Source: Catellatospora sichuanensis (GTDB lineage Bacteria; Actinomycetota; Actinomycetes; Mycobacteriales; Micromonosporaceae). Taken from it: a stretch of 64,000 nucleotides of DNA. The notes under the pieces were generated by a model that did no database searches, was not told where the DNA came from, and saw nothing but the letters and a program-made list of their open reading frames with translations. A program made the translations under genes and the position numbers. Shown in pieces: positions 15,682-25,252 of this stretch. The stretch is taken from contig NZ_VIQO01000011.1 in assembly GCF_007483665.1 (NCBI RefSeq), forward strand, positions 62,001-126,000, given 5' to 3'. The first letter of the stretch is position 1, and the number at the start of each line of letters is the position of its first letter.

Positions 15682-16743
15682 GTGAAACCGCCACCCATGG
15701 ACCGCAGGGCGTTCCTGTCCGCCACCCTCGGCGCCGTCGCGTTGAGCCTGACCGCCTGCGCCCAGGACGAGACGCCCGCCGGGGCGCTGGCCCTCACCGC
15801 CGCGCTGCCCGCGACCGTGCCGAGCGGCACCAAGCTCGTCGTGGGCGACAAGGAGCACCAGAAGGCGATCGAGTTCTCCGGCGCGGCGAAGCAGCTGACG
15901 TTCCAGGTGGAGTGGGCCAACCTCAGCGGCGGCCCGCAGACCCTGGAGGCGTTCCGCGCCCGGGCGCTGGACATCGGCTCGGTCGCCGACATCCCCCCGA
16001 TCCACTCCCACTGGACCGGCATCCCCACGAAGATCGTAGCCTCGAAGTTCCGGCAGGACCCGCTCAACCACGCCATCTACCGGCTGGGCATCGCGCCCGG
16101 GGCCGCGGTCGGCTCCCTGTCCGACATCAGGGGCAAGAAGGTCGCGTACAGCCCGGGGCAGGCGCAGGGCGCGCTGGTGCTGCGGGTGCTGCACAAGGCC
16201 GGGCTGACCAAGAAGGACGTCGAGCTGATCGAGCTGCCGAGCACCGGCGACGTCTACGCCAACGCGCTCGCCAGCCGCCAGGTCGACGTCGCCCCGATCG
16301 GGGGTGTCCAGGTCAAACGCTACGAGACCAAGTACGGCAAGGACGGCGCGACGACCATCGCGCACGGGCTGCGCGACGATCCCGGTCACCTGTACGCGCC
16401 CGTCACCGTGCTGGCCGACCCGGCGAAGGCTGCCGCGATCCGGGAGTACGTGCAGGTGTGGGCCCGGGCCTGGCGGTGGCGCGAAGCCAACCCCGACGAA
16501 TGGATCGAGCGGTACTACGTCAAGGACCAGGGCCTGACCACCGAGGACGGGCGGTGGATCGTCGCCAACGTGGGCGTGGCCGACATCCCGCCGACCTGGA
16601 CCGAGGCGATCGCCCGGCACCAGGAGACCATCGACCTGTTGGCCAAGGAGACCGGCAACAAGCCGCTCAAGGCCGAGGACCTCTACGACCGGCGGTACGA
16701 GACCGTCGCCGCCGACGCGCTCGCCGCAGGAGGTGCCCGGTGA
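15682..16743 (+). CDS. ABC transporter substrate-binding lipoprotein (sulfonate/SsuA type)
   Basis: 353 residues from a GTG six bases after AAGGAG. The N-terminus has an RR pair (MDRRAF), a hydrophobic stretch and a lipobox SLTAC with the acylated Cys about 26, so it is membrane-anchored outside. The body is a two-lobed periplasmic-binding fold of the SsuA/NMT1 class (GSVADIPPIHSHWTGIPTKI, then KKVAYSPGQAQGALV). Gene order SBP-permease-ATPase-monooxygenases indicates capture of sulfonates or other organosulfur compounds. The GTGA overlap couples it to the permease. Confidence 0.9.
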   Translation: MKPPPMDRRAFLSATLGAVALSLTACAQDETPAGALALTAALPATVPSGTKLVVGDKEHQKAIEFSGAAKQLTFQVEWANLSGGPQTLEAFRARALDIGSVADIPPIHSHWTGIPTKIVASKFRQDPLNHAIYRLGIAPGAAVGSLSDIRGKKVAYSPGQAQGALVLRVLHKAGLTKKDVELIELPSTGDVYANALASRQVDVAPIGGVQVKRYETKYGKDGATTIAHGLRDDPGHLYAPVTVLADPAKAAAIREYVQVWARAWRWREANPDEWIERYYVKDQGLTTEDGRWIVANVGVADIPPTWTEAIARHQETIDLLAKETGNKPLKAEDLYDRRYETVAADALAAGGAR

Positions 16744-17579
16744 CCGCTTCCGTGCTCGCCAGGCCCCGGACGTCCGCGGCGACCGCCCCCGCCCGCAGAC
16801 CGAGACGCCGCCTCGGGCCGGGCCGGGCCGTCCCGTTCGCGGCGGCCCTCGGCCCGCTGCTGCTCCTGGCGCTGTGGGCGGTCGGCTCGGCGGCGGGCTG
16901 GCTCGACTCCCGGACCCTGTCGGCCCCCTGGACCGTCGTGACGACGGCGGGTGAGCTCATCGCCGACGGCCGTCTGCAGGACAACCTGGCCGTATCGGCC
17001 CAGCGGGCCGGACTCGGCCTGGCCATCGGGACCGTCATCGGCACGGTGCTCGCGCTGATCTCCGGCCTCAGCCGGTGGGGCGAGGCCGTCCTCGACGGCC
17101 CGGTCCAGATCAAACGGGCCATCCCGGGCGTCGCGCTGATCCCGCTGCTCGTCCTCTGGCTCGGCATCGGCGAGCAGATGAAGATCACCACGATCGTGCT
17201 CGGCGTCTTCGTGCCCGTCTACATCCACACCCACAACGGGCTGCGCAGCATCGACAGCCGATACGTCGAACTGGGCGAGTCGCTGCGGCTGCGGCCGGCC
17301 GTGTTCCTGCGCCGGATCGTACTGCCCGGCGCGCTGCCCGGCTTCCTGCTCGGCATGCGGTTCGCGGTCGTCGGGGCGTGGCTGTCCCTGGTGGTCGTCG
17401 AACAGATCAACTCGACCAGCGGCATCGGCTACATGATGGAACTGGCCCGCCAGTACGGCCAGACGGACATCATCATCGTCGGACTCGTGCTGTACGGGCT
17501 GCTCGGGCTGCTGTCCGACGGCGCCGTCCGGCTCGTGCAGAGGAGGGCGCTGTCATGGCGACGCACCCTGGCGGACTGA
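16740..17579 (+). CDS. ABC transporter permease (SsuC type)
   Basis: 279 residues from the GTG overlapping the upstream stop. About six membrane segments. The cytoplasmic EAA-type loop is near VELGESLRLRPAVFLRRIVLPGALPGFLLG, broken here as VELGESLRL and RIVLPGALPG, typical of BPD_transp_1 permeases. It forms the channel of the importer with the lipoprotein and the ATPase. Its 3' end overlaps the ATPase gene by 25 bases, so synthesis of the three subunits is coupled. Confidence 0.9.
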   Translation: MTASVLARPRTSAATAPARRPRRRLGPGRAVPFAAALGPLLLLALWAVGSAAGWLDSRTLSAPWTVVTTAGELIADGRLQDNLAVSAQRAGLGLAIGTVIGTVLALISGLSRWGEAVLDGPVQIKRAIPGVALIPLLVLWLGIGEQMKITTIVLGVFVPVYIHTHNGLRSIDSRYVELGESLRLRPAVFLRRIVLPGALPGFLLGMRFAVVGAWLSLVVVEQINSTSGIGYMMELARQYGQTDIIIVGLVLYGLLGLLSDGAVRLVQRRALSWRRTLAD

Positions 17580-18292
17580 CCAGCACGCGCACGGTGCGCA
17601 TCCGGGGACTGCGGCGCCGCTTCGGCTCCCGCACCGTCCTCGACGGCCTCGACCTGGAGATCGGCGCGGGTGAGTTCGTGGCGCTGCTGGGCCGTAGCGG
17701 CTCGGGCAAGAGCACCCTGCTGCGCGCGCTGGCGGGCCTGGACCGCGACGTTGCGGGCTCCGGCCTGATCGACGTGCCGGAGAAGTCCTCGGTCGTGTTC
17801 CAGGACGCCCGGCTGCTGCCCTGGCAGCACGTCCTGGACAACGTCGTGCTCGGGCTGCCCGCGCCGGACGCGCCGCAGCGCGGCCGGGCGGCCCTGGCCG
17901 AGGTCGGGCTCGCCGGGCGGGAGCAGGCCTGGCCCCATCAGCTATCCGGCGGCGAGCAGCAGCGGGTCGCGCTGGCCCGGGCCCTGGTGTCCGAACCGGA
18001 GCTGCTGCTGGCCGACGAGCCCTTCGGCGCGCTGGACGCGCTGACCCGGCTGCGCATGCACGACCTGCTGCGCGAGCTGTGCGCCCGGCACCGGCCCGCC
18101 GTCCTGCTCGTCACGCACGACGTCGACGAGGCCGTCACGCTCGCCGACCGGGTCCTGGTGATCGACCAGGGGCGGATCACCGTCGACACCGCCATCGACC
18201 TGGCGGCGCCCCGCTCCCACCGGCAGCCGCAGTTCCTGGCGTACCGGGAGTCACTGCTACAGGCGCTGGGCGTCGACCACACGGAGGGATGA
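17555..18292 (+). CDS. ABC transporter ATP-binding protein (SsuB type)
   Basis: 245 residues. Walker A is GRSGSGKST, the signature is LSGGEQQRVALARAL, Walker B is ELLLADEPFGALDALT and the switch His is in VLLVTHDVDEA. The Q-loop VVFQDARLLPWQ matches the nitrate/sulfonate/taurine subfamily. It powers sulfonate import. The ATG lies inside the end of the permease gene; translational coupling is likely. Confidence 0.93.
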   Translation: MATHPGGLTSTRTVRIRGLRRRFGSRTVLDGLDLEIGAGEFVALLGRSGSGKSTLLRALAGLDRDVAGSGLIDVPEKSSVVFQDARLLPWQHVLDNVVLGLPAPDAPQRGRAALAEVGLAGREQAWPHQLSGGEQQRVALARALVSEPELLLADEPFGALDALTRLRMHDLLRELCARHRPAVLLVTHDVDEAVTLADRVLVIDQGRITVDTAIDLAAPRSHRQPQFLAYRESLLQALGVDHTEG

Positions 18293-18294
18293 CC

Positions 18295-19626
18295 ATGCTG
18301 CACCTCAACGCGTTCCTGATGGGCGTCGGCCATCACGAGGCCGCCTGGCGGCTGCCGGAGAGCGACCCGTTCGCGCAGACCGACGTGGAGCACTTCAAAC
18401 ACCTGGCCCGCGTCGCCGAGCGCGGCAGACTCGACTCGCTGTTCCTGGCCGACAGTCCGGTGCTGTGGAACAGCATCGGCCGACGGCCGTCCGGCACCCT
18501 CGAACCCACCGTGCTGCTGACGGCGCTGGCCGGGGCGACCGAGCACATCGGGCTGATCGCGACCGCGTCGACGACCTACAACGAGCCGTTCAACCTGGCC
18601 CGCCGGTTCGCCTCGCTGGATCACATCAGCGGTGGCCGGGCGGGCTGGAACATCGTCACCACCGCCGGCGTGGACGCGGCCCGCAACTTCAACCTCGACG
18701 AGCTGCCCGCCCACCGCGACCGGTACGAACGGGCCGCCGAGTTCGTCGACGTGTCGCTGAAGCTGTGGGACAGCTGGGACGATGACGCGCCGCTGGGCGA
18801 CAAGGAGGGCGGGCGGTGGGGCGACGACACGTTGCTCTACCCCACAGCGCACTCCGGTGTGCACTTCCGCGTCGCCGGACCGCTCAACGTCCCACGCTCG
18901 CCGCAGGGTCACCCGCTGCTCGTGCAGGCGGGGTCGTCCGAGGACGGCAAGGAGCTGGCCGCCCGATACGCCGAGGCGGTCTTCACCGCCCAGCAGACGC
19001 TCACCGAGGCCCAGGCGTTCTACCGCGACCTCAAGTCGCGCACCGCGCAGGCCGGCCGCGACCCGGACACGATCAAGATCCTGCCGGGGATCGTGCCGGC
19101 GATCGGATCCACCGAGGCCGAGGCCCACGCGCTGGAGGCCGAGCTGGACCGCCTGATCAAGCCCGAGTACGCGCGGCGGCAGCTCGCCACCACGCTGCGG
19201 GTCGCCCCCGAAGACCTCGACCTGGACCGGGAGCTGCCCGCCGACCTGCCCGACGAGGACGAGATCGAGGGCGCCAAGAGCCGGTACACCCTGATCGTGT
19301 CCCTGGCCCGGCGGGAGCGGCTGACCGTACGCCAGCTCATCGGACGCCTCGGCGGCGGGCGCGGGCACCGCACGTTCGCAGGCACGCCCGAGCAGGTCGC
19401 CGACGCCGTCGAGGAGTGGTACCGCAGCGGCGCCGCCGACGGGTTCAACATCATGCCGCCGGTGCTGCCGTCCGGGCTGGAGACGTTCGTCGACCACGTC
19501 GTGCCGATCCTGCAGCGCCGAGGGCTGTTCCGCACCGAGTACACGGGCACCACCCTGCGCGACCACTACGGGCTGCCACGCCCGGCCAACCGGTTCACCC
19601 GGCAGCCCGCCACCGCAACTCGCTGA
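18295..19626 (+). CDS. NtaA/SnaA/DszA-family FMN-dependent monooxygenase
   Basis: 443 residues from the ATG at 18295, six bases after GGAGGG; an ATG two codons earlier is too close to the ribosome site. The family signatures are AFLMGVGHHEAAWR, ISGGRAGWNIVTT, and the F420/FMN TIM-barrel core of the LLM class. It uses reduced flavin from a separate reductase to oxidise sulfur- or nitrogen-containing compounds. Position directly after the importer suggests it attacks the imported organosulfur substrate, as in sulfone or sulfonate desulfurisation. Confidence 0.9.
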   Translation: MLHLNAFLMGVGHHEAAWRLPESDPFAQTDVEHFKHLARVAERGRLDSLFLADSPVLWNSIGRRPSGTLEPTVLLTALAGATEHIGLIATASTTYNEPFNLARRFASLDHISGGRAGWNIVTTAGVDAARNFNLDELPAHRDRYERAAEFVDVSLKLWDSWDDDAPLGDKEGGRWGDDTLLYPTAHSGVHFRVAGPLNVPRSPQGHPLLVQAGSSEDGKELAARYAEAVFTAQQTLTEAQAFYRDLKSRTAQAGRDPDTIKILPGIVPAIGSTEAEAHALEAELDRLIKPEYARRQLATTLRVAPEDLDLDRELPADLPDEDEIEGAKSRYTLIVSLARRERLTVRQLIGRLGGGRGHRTFAGTPEQVADAVEEWYRSGAADGFNIMPPVLPSGLETFVDHVVPILQRRGLFRTEYTGTTLRDHYGLPRPANRFTRQPATATR

Positions 19627-19648
19627 CCCCCCAGAGAGGACACCTGCC

Positions 19649-20701
19649 ATGGTCGAATATCGGCCCTTCGGAAGCACCGGCGTACAGATCAGCTCGCTGA
19701 CACTCGGCGCGATGAACTTCGGACAGCGGGGCAACCCGGACCACGAGGACGGCATCCGGATCATCCACCGGGCGCTCGACGAGGGCATCAACGCCGTCGA
19801 CACCGCCGACGTCTACTCCCACGGCGAATCCGAACAGATCGTGGGCAAGGCGCTGGCCGGTGGGCGGCGCGACGACGTCTTCCTCGCCACCAAGTTCCAC
19901 GGCCAGGTCGGCGACCACCCGCACCACCGGGGCAACTCCCGCCGCTGGATCCACCGGGCGGTGGAGGACAGCCTGCGCCGGCTGGGCACCGACTGGATCG
20001 ACCTGTACCAGGTGCACCGGCCGGAGCCGGACACCGACTTCGACGAGACCCTGGGCGCGCTTTCCGACCTGGTCCGCCAAGGCAAGGTCCGCTACCTCGG
20101 CACCTCCACGTTCGAGCCGTCCGCCATCGTCGAAGGCCAGTGGACCGCGCAGCGGCGAGGGCGGGAACGGGTGGTCAGCGAGCAGCCGCCGTACTCGATC
20201 CTGGCTCGTGGCATCGAACGCGAGGTGCTGCCGGTGGCCCGGCGGCACGGGCTCGCGGTGATCCCGTGGAGCCCGCTCGCGGGCGGCTGGCTGTCCGGCC
20301 GGCACCAGGCCGGGCTCGCCGGGCCGGTCTCCCGCCGGGCCGACCGGTTCCCGGCCCGGTTCGACCCGGCCCTGCCCGCCAACGCCGGCAAGCTCGCCGC
20401 CGTGGCCGAGCTGACAGCGCTCGCCGAGGAGGCCGGACTGTCGCTGATCCACCTGGCGATCGCGTTCGTCCTGCAGCACCCGGCCGTCACGTCGGCGATC
20501 ATCGGGCCGCGCACCCTGGCGCACCTGGAATCGCAGCTGGGCGCGGCCAAGGTGACGCTCTCCCCCGACGTGCTGGACCGCATCGACGCCATCGTCCCGC
20601 CCGGCACCACCCTCAACCCCGCCGACGCCGGCTACCAGCCGCCGTCGCTGACCGACCCGGCACAGCGCCGTCGCGCGCACCACTCCGGAGGAACCCCGTG
20701 A
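19649..20701 (+). CDS. Aldo/keto reductase
   Basis: 350 residues; AGAGAGGA precedes the ATG. The TIM-barrel AKR signatures include MNFGQRG, VDTADVYSHGESEQIVG (Asp and Tyr of the active site), FLATKFHG (Lys), and SIHL-like position YQVHRPEPDTD (His). The C-terminal SAIIGPRTLAHLESQL binds NADPH. It may reduce the aldehyde or ketone released on desulfonation. Its TGA overlaps the GTG of the next monooxygenase, so the two are coupled. Confidence 0.9.
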   Translation: MVEYRPFGSTGVQISSLTLGAMNFGQRGNPDHEDGIRIIHRALDEGINAVDTADVYSHGESEQIVGKALAGGRRDDVFLATKFHGQVGDHPHHRGNSRRWIHRAVEDSLRRLGTDWIDLYQVHRPEPDTDFDETLGALSDLVRQGKVRYLGTSTFEPSAIVEGQWTAQRRGRERVVSEQPPYSILARGIEREVLPVARRHGLAVIPWSPLAGGWLSGRHQAGLAGPVSRRADRFPARFDPALPANAGKLAAVAELTALAEEAGLSLIHLAIAFVLQHPAVTSAIIGPRTLAHLESQLGAAKVTLSPDVLDRIDAIVPPGTTLNPADAGYQPPSLTDPAQRRRAHHSGGTP

Positions 20702-21762
20702 CCGCCGAGTTCCTCTGGTACATCCCCAACCAGGCCAAGCCCGGCCATCGCGGCGACGACGTCGTCGACGGCCACAACAGCCTGCAGACCCTGGTCGGCC
20801 ACGCGAAGGCGCTCGAGGAGCACGGCTGGGGCGGCGCGCTCATCGGGACCGGCTGGGGTCGGCCGGACACCTTCACCGTGGCCACCGCCCTGGCCACGCA
20901 GACCACGACGTTCCAGCCGCTGATCGCGATCCGGCCCGGTTACTGGCGACCGGCCCACTTCGCCTCAGCCGCCGCGACCCTGGACCACCTCACCGGCGGC
21001 CGCGTTCTGATCAACATCGTGTCGGGTAGGGACAACCTGGCCGCCTACGGCGACACCGAGGGCGAACAGGCGCACCGCTACGACCGCACCCGGGAGTTCC
21101 TGCGGATCGTACGCAGGCTGTGGACCGAGGAGAACGTGACGTACCACGGCGAGCACTTCAGCGTCACCGATGCCACCGTGGTGCCCCGGACGGTCGTCCG
21201 CGGCGACCGCAGGCACCCCCGCCTCTACTTCGGGGGCGCGTCCGAGGCCGCCGAGAACGTCGCCGCCACCGACGCCGACGTCCAGCTCTTCTGGGGCGAG
21301 CCGCTCGACGGCGTACGGGAACGGATCGAGCGGCTCCGGCTGCTGGAGCAGAAGCTGGAGCGCGAGCACGCCCCGCTGGAGTTCGGGCTGCGGATCACCA
21401 CCCTCGTGCGCGACACCACGGAACAGGCCTGGGCCGACGCCGAAGCCAAGGTCGCGAGGATGGCCGACGCGCAGGACGCCACCTCGCGCGACCCGAGATG
21501 GCGGGCCGCCGTCGGTCAGCGGCGGCTGCTCGACCTCGCCGCGCGTGGCGAGGTGCTCGACGACAACCTGTACACCGCGCCCGGCCGGTACGGCGGCGGC
21601 GGAGCGGGCACGACCTGGCTGGTCGGATCGGCCGAGGACGTGGCGGCCTCGCTGCGCAGGTATCAGCAGCTCGGGGTCACCCACTTCGTGCTGTCCGACA
21701 CTCCCTACCTGCCGGAGATCAGACGACAGGGCGACCGACTGCTGCCGCTGCTGCGCAGCTGA
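20698..21762 (+). CDS. LLM-class alkanesulfonate monooxygenase-like protein (SsuD type)
   Basis: 354 residues from the coupled GTG. The features MTAEFLWYIPN, AIRPGYWRPAHFASAAATLD, GGRVLINIVSGRDN, and LYFGGASEAAENVAA are those of FMNH2-dependent SsuD-type enzymes that release sulfite from alkanesulfonates. It ends the operon. With the importer and the first monooxygenase it makes a complete scavenging route for organosulfur under sulfate limitation, which agrees with the Cys leader upstream. No flavin reductase gene is present here. Confidence 0.9.
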   Translation: MTAEFLWYIPNQAKPGHRGDDVVDGHNSLQTLVGHAKALEEHGWGGALIGTGWGRPDTFTVATALATQTTTFQPLIAIRPGYWRPAHFASAAATLDHLTGGRVLINIVSGRDNLAAYGDTEGEQAHRYDRTREFLRIVRRLWTEENVTYHGEHFSVTDATVVPRTVVRGDRRHPRLYFGGASEAAENVAATDADVQLFWGEPLDGVRERIERLRLLEQKLEREHAPLEFGLRITTLVRDTTEQAWADAEAKVARMADAQDATSRDPRWRAAVGQRRLLDLAARGEVLDDNLYTAPGRYGGGGAGTTWLVGSAEDVAASLRRYQQLGVTHFVLSDTPYLPEIRRQGDRLLPLLRS

Positions 21763-21766
21763 CGTC

Positions 21767-22183
21767 CTATTTCGCGGCGAGGGCGACCAGGTCGGCGTAG
21801 CGCACGATCTGGCCGCCCGCAGCCCAGGTGCCGTCGGGCTGTTCGTGGATGAGCACCCAGACGCGCTGCCCGTCGGCGTCGGCCAGCCCGGCCGCGTCCA
21901 GCACGGCGGTCGTGATCTCGCCGACCAGGCCGGCCTTGCGGCGGTCGGACAGCGCACCCACCGGTACGGTGATCTCCACCCGGAACCGGGGGGCGTCGTC
22001 CTCGGCGGTGGTCTGCGCCCCGGCGGGCAGCTCGTGCAGGTAGGTCCAGGCGAGGCTGCGGAACAGGGCGTTGTCCGGTGCGCCTTCCCAGCGCAGCAGC
22101 ACCGCGGCCAGGGTCTTCTGGATGCTGTCACGGCCGGCGGGCGTCAGCGCGCCCACGGGAGCAGTGAGTTGGATCATCGGCAC
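21767..22183 (-). CDS. Tautomerase-superfamily protein
   Basis: 138 residues from a GTG with GAGGAG seven bases upstream. Pro follows the initiator Met (MPMIQLT), giving the N-terminal catalytic Pro of 4-oxalocrotonate tautomerase relatives. The length and internal repetition (two beta-alpha-beta units, the second at FRVEITVPVGALSDRRKAGL) match the fused two-unit cis-CaaD/MSAD-like members. VWVLIHEQPDGTWAAGG is typical of the family. The substrate is unknown. It converges on the sulfur operon with a 4-base gap. Confidence 0.8.
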   Translation of the reverse strand: MPMIQLTAPVGALTPAGRDSIQKTLAAVLLRWEGAPDNALFRSLAWTYLHELPAGAQTTAEDDAPRFRVEITVPVGALSDRRKAGLVGEITTAVLDAAGLADADGQRVWVLIHEQPDGTWAAGGQIVRYADLVALAAK

Positions 22184-22277
22184 GAGAAACTCCTCGGGGG
22201 CATACGATCGCGACGAGCCGTCGCCGGTGTCATGGCTATCCGGATCACCCTAATCCCGCTGGGCGCCACGGCCGCAG

Positions 22278-22631
22278 TCACGGGTTGAGTCTGGACTGCC
22301 AGTCCGCCGGAACCCGGCCGCGAGGCCCCGGCACCGGCTGATCGACCGGGTGGTGGGTGGGCGATGCGAGCGCAGGCCCCTTCATGAACGACTCGCTGCG
22401 GTAGTCCCAGAACCAGTCTTCGCCCGGTTCGAAACTGCAGATGACGGAGTGCCCGGTCGCCTTGGCGTGACCCGTCGCGTGTTGGGCCGGGGAGTTGTCA
22501 CAACATCCGATATGACCGCAGGCCGCGCAGCGCCGCAGATGAAGCCACCAGGTGCCGGCCTGCTCGCATTCCACGCACCCCGTGCCGCTCGGCGGCACGC
22601 TCGGGTCTATGGCCGATTCGTCGTATCTCAT
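22278..22631 (-). CDS. UBP-type zinc-finger protein
   Basis: 117 residues from the ATG at 22631; a longer reading frame is possible but adds a non-conserved tail. Four Cys and several His are arranged as in ZnF-UBP: GCVECEQAG, RRCAACGHIGCCD, then HATGHAKATGHSVI. Bacterial members are small stand-alone zinc proteins of unknown role. The C-terminus is Pro-rich. It is a single gene with no evident operon partner. Confidence 0.8.
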   Translation of the reverse strand: MRYDESAIDPSVPPSGTGCVECEQAGTWWLHLRRCAACGHIGCCDNSPAQHATGHAKATGHSVICSFEPGEDWFWDYRSESFMKGPALASPTHHPVDQPVPGPRGRVPADWQSRLNP

Positions 22632-22791
22632 GCGCTGACCTGCCCACCACGGCGGCATGTGCGGCCACCGCACCTTCAGGATGACAGGATCTCCTGCTCG
22701 CCGCAGCCGGAAGGCCACCTCGAAGGCCTGGTAGAGCTCGTCGCGCCGCGCGCCCTGGCGGGTCGGCCTCCCGCACCGGCCAGCTCGGCGA

Positions 22792-23877
22792 TCACCTGAC
22801 GCCGAGCGCGAACCGCGGCGGCAGCCGCTGCCCGGCCACCAGATCCGCGGCCAGCCGACCGATCAGCGGCGCGAACTTGAACCCGTGCCCGGAGAACCCG
22901 GCCAGCACGGTGACCGCCCCGTGCCGGTCGAGCACGAAGTCGTGATCGGGCGTGAGCGTGTAAAGGCACGTCGACGCGACGGCCCCGCTGGTGTCCACGC
23001 CGGGCACCCACCGCTCGGCGTACGCCACCACCTTCGCCAGCGCGGCCGGGTCCACGGCCCGGTCGCTGCGGTCCGCGTCGATTTGCGGGCCCACGCCGTG
23101 GAAGCCCACCTTCACCCCGTCGACGCTGCCCAGCCCATAGGCACCCGGCTCGGATCCGGTGGCGCCCCGGTAGTGCAGGAAACTCGGCCACGACAGCGGA
23201 TCGGCTGCCGGGAAGTGCACCGGCTGCTCCTGCGTGACCCGCAGCCGCGGCAGGCCCGGCACCGTACGGGCCACCAGGTCCGGTGCCCAGCCGCCGACGG
23301 CCAGCACGACCGCGTCGGCGACGAGGACCTCCCCGCCGTCGGTGACGACCTCGACCCGGTCGTGACCCGCGGGCGTCACCGACGCCACCCGCACACCGTG
23401 CCGGAAGTCCGCCCCCGACTTCGCAGCCACCTGCCGGAACGCCGCGGTGGCACGGTCGGCGTGCACCCTGCCCGCGTCCGGATGGAACAGCACGTGCTCG
23501 TCGAAACGCAGGCCGGGCCACCGCTCGGCGGCCGCCGCCGGAGCCAGGATCTCGCCGGGCCGCCCTGCGGCGCGCAGTGCCGCCTCGATCGGTTCGACCC
23601 GCTCCCGCGGCCCGTGGTCGACCGCGCCGGTCAGGTCGAGGATCTCCTGTCCGGACTCCTGCTCCAGCTCCCGCCACAGTGGCAGGGCCCGTGCCGCCAG
23701 CTCGACGTAGAACGGGTCGGGATAGGCCAGCCTGAATATCCGCGAGCTGCCGTGGGAGCTGCCTCTGCCGTGCCCGGGCTCGAATTGTTCGAGCACGCTG
23801 ACCTGGGCGTACGGGGCGAGGCTCCACGCGGCCGCCGACCCCATCACGCCACCGCCGACGACCACCACGTTGCGCAT
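22792..23877 (-). CDS. Sarcosine oxidase-like FAD-dependent amine oxidase (MSOX/SolA family)
   Basis: 361 residues. The N-terminal dinucleotide motif is VVVGGGVMGSAAAW; SSHGSSRIFRLAY is characteristic of monomeric sarcosine oxidase and N-methyltryptophan oxidase. Cys in ASTCLYTLTPDHDFVLD corresponds to the covalent FAD attachment site of MSOX, and LAGFSGHGFKFAP is the C-terminal FAD motif. It should oxidise an N-methyl amino acid or similar secondary amine, yielding hydrogen peroxide. Gene context gives no substrate. Confidence 0.9.
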   Translation of the reverse strand: MRNVVVVGGGVMGSAAAWSLAPYAQVSVLEQFEPGHGRGSSHGSSRIFRLAYPDPFYVELAARALPLWRELEQESGQEILDLTGAVDHGPRERVEPIEAALRAAGRPGEILAPAAAAERWPGLRFDEHVLFHPDAGRVHADRATAAFRQVAAKSGADFRHGVRVASVTPAGHDRVEVVTDGGEVLVADAVVLAVGGWAPDLVARTVPGLPRLRVTQEQPVHFPAADPLSWPSFLHYRGATGSEPGAYGLGSVDGVKVGFHGVGPQIDADRSDRAVDPAALAKVVAYAERWVPGVDTSGAVASTCLYTLTPDHDFVLDRHGAVTVLAGFSGHGFKFAPLIGRLAADLVAGQRLPPRFALGVR

Positions 23878-23941
23878 ACCGCCACCTGTGCCTTCTGCCT
23901 CGCCGCCGAGGCGAGGATATCCCCCGTCGCGGCTCGGCGGC

Positions 23942-25048
23942 TCAGTCCAGCGGCCGATCGAGGTGCAGTTCGAGCCACGCCGCCAGCTCGGCGACCTCGC
24001 GGTCGACCGAGGCCGTCATCGCCTTCGTGAACGGCACATCCCGGTGGATCGCGTCGACGCGCAGCACGCCCGCACGCCGGTCGGCGGCGGCGTCGAGCTT
24101 GCCGACCAGCCGGTCGCCGTGCAGGATCGGCATCGCCCAGTAGCCCCACCGGCGTTTGGCCGCGGGTTTGTACATCTCGAGCTGGTACTCGAACTCGAAC
24201 AGCTCGGTCATCCGCTTGCGATCGAAGACCAGCCGGTCCAGCGGCGACAGCAGTGCGGTCCGCCCGGTGAACGGCTGACCCACCTGGGCCGGGTCGACGC
24301 GCCAGCGGCCACGCAAACCCTCGATCACGGCGGGTTCACCGGCCTCGTCCACATCGACCGGTTCGACGGGATGTTTGGCGCTGCCGCTGCGGGCGATGCC
24401 CAGCGAACGCAGCCGCCGCTCGCCGCGGATCCGCGCCGCGTCACCGGCCGCGACCACGTCGTCATCGGGAAAGATGCGCTCCGCCAGGTCCCACAGCCGC
24501 TCGCGGCCGTCCCGGCCGGCGACGGCGACCTCGCCCCGGGCCTCCATCAACTCCAGCATCTTGAGCACGTTGCGGTCGTTGCTCCAGCCGCTCGACGGCC
24601 ACCGCAGCTCACACGTGTCGGGCAGCTCCCGGGCCGGCAGCGGCCCGTCGGAGCGCAGGCGGCGCATGATGTCCATCCGGCAGCCGCGGTTGGCCTCGAC
24701 CCAGTCGCGCCGATACTCCTGCCAGTCGAGCAGCTCGCCACGACCGGGCCAATCCGCCATGTCGGCGCGGTGGAGCGCGAGGTCCTCCGCGGGTCGGATC
24801 ATGCCCTGCAGCTCCAGCAGAGCCTGGTTGCCCAGCGCGGCTTCCAGGTCCGCCGGCCGATAGGCCGACCCGAGCCGGGACCACAGCACCAGATCCGCGT
24901 TGGGCGCCACCGCCGCGGTCTGGTCGGCCTGGAGCAGCGTCAGCTGCCGCACGACGTCGAGCAGCGAGGACGGCCGTGGCCGGTCCAGCAGCTGGGCGCG
25001 TACGGCGATGCGGCGCGCCTCGGCGCGGGTCAGCTCATGAACCCCCAC
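23942..25048 (-). CDS. Winged-helix protein of the YcaQ/AlkX DNA-glycosylase family (HTH_42)
   Basis: 368 residues from a GTG. The conserved HTH_42 core is present: LSPLDRLVFDRKRMTELFEFEY followed by a run like YKPAAKRRWGYW and MPILHGDRLVGKLD, here split into short pieces. Family members include AlkZ and YcaQ glycosylases that unhook or excise alkylated bases and interstrand crosslinks. The N-terminal QxQ-type catalytic motif is not clear (LLQADQTAAVAP is the nearest). A role in DNA repair or in self-protection from a DNA-damaging metabolite is possible. Confidence 0.85.
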   Translation of the reverse strand: MGVHELTRAEARRIAVRAQLLDRPRPSSLLDVVRQLTLLQADQTAAVAPNADLVLWSRLGSAYRPADLEAALGNQALLELQGMIRPAEDLALHRADMADWPGRGELLDWQEYRRDWVEANRGCRMDIMRRLRSDGPLPARELPDTCELRWPSSGWSNDRNVLKMLELMEARGEVAVAGRDGRERLWDLAERIFPDDDVVAAGDAARIRGERRLRSLGIARSGSAKHPVEPVDVDEAGEPAVIEGLRGRWRVDPAQVGQPFTGRTALLSPLDRLVFDRKRMTELFEFEYQLEMYKPAAKRRWGYWAMPILHGDRLVGKLDAAADRRAGVLRVDAIHRDVPFTKAMTASVDREVAELAAWLELHLDRPLD

Positions 25049-25252
25049 GGCCCGAGCCTAGGACACCGGTCCGACACCGCCCGAAATCCCGTCACCGCCG
25101 ACGTCGGGCGGCATGCACGCCTGGACGATCCGGCGGTCCGCGCGCAGTACCGGTATGGCTTCGGTGTCCGGGTCGACGGCGGCACGCTCACGGTCGAGCT
25201 CTTCGCCGTCCGTCGCGGCTGACGCCGCTTTCGTCGGCCGGCGCGGCAAGCC

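Noticed and set aside
17938-19803. A 621-residue minus-strand frame over the sulfur operon
   Set aside because: No domains; the plus strand encodes ABC ATPase and monooxygenase with coupled starts.
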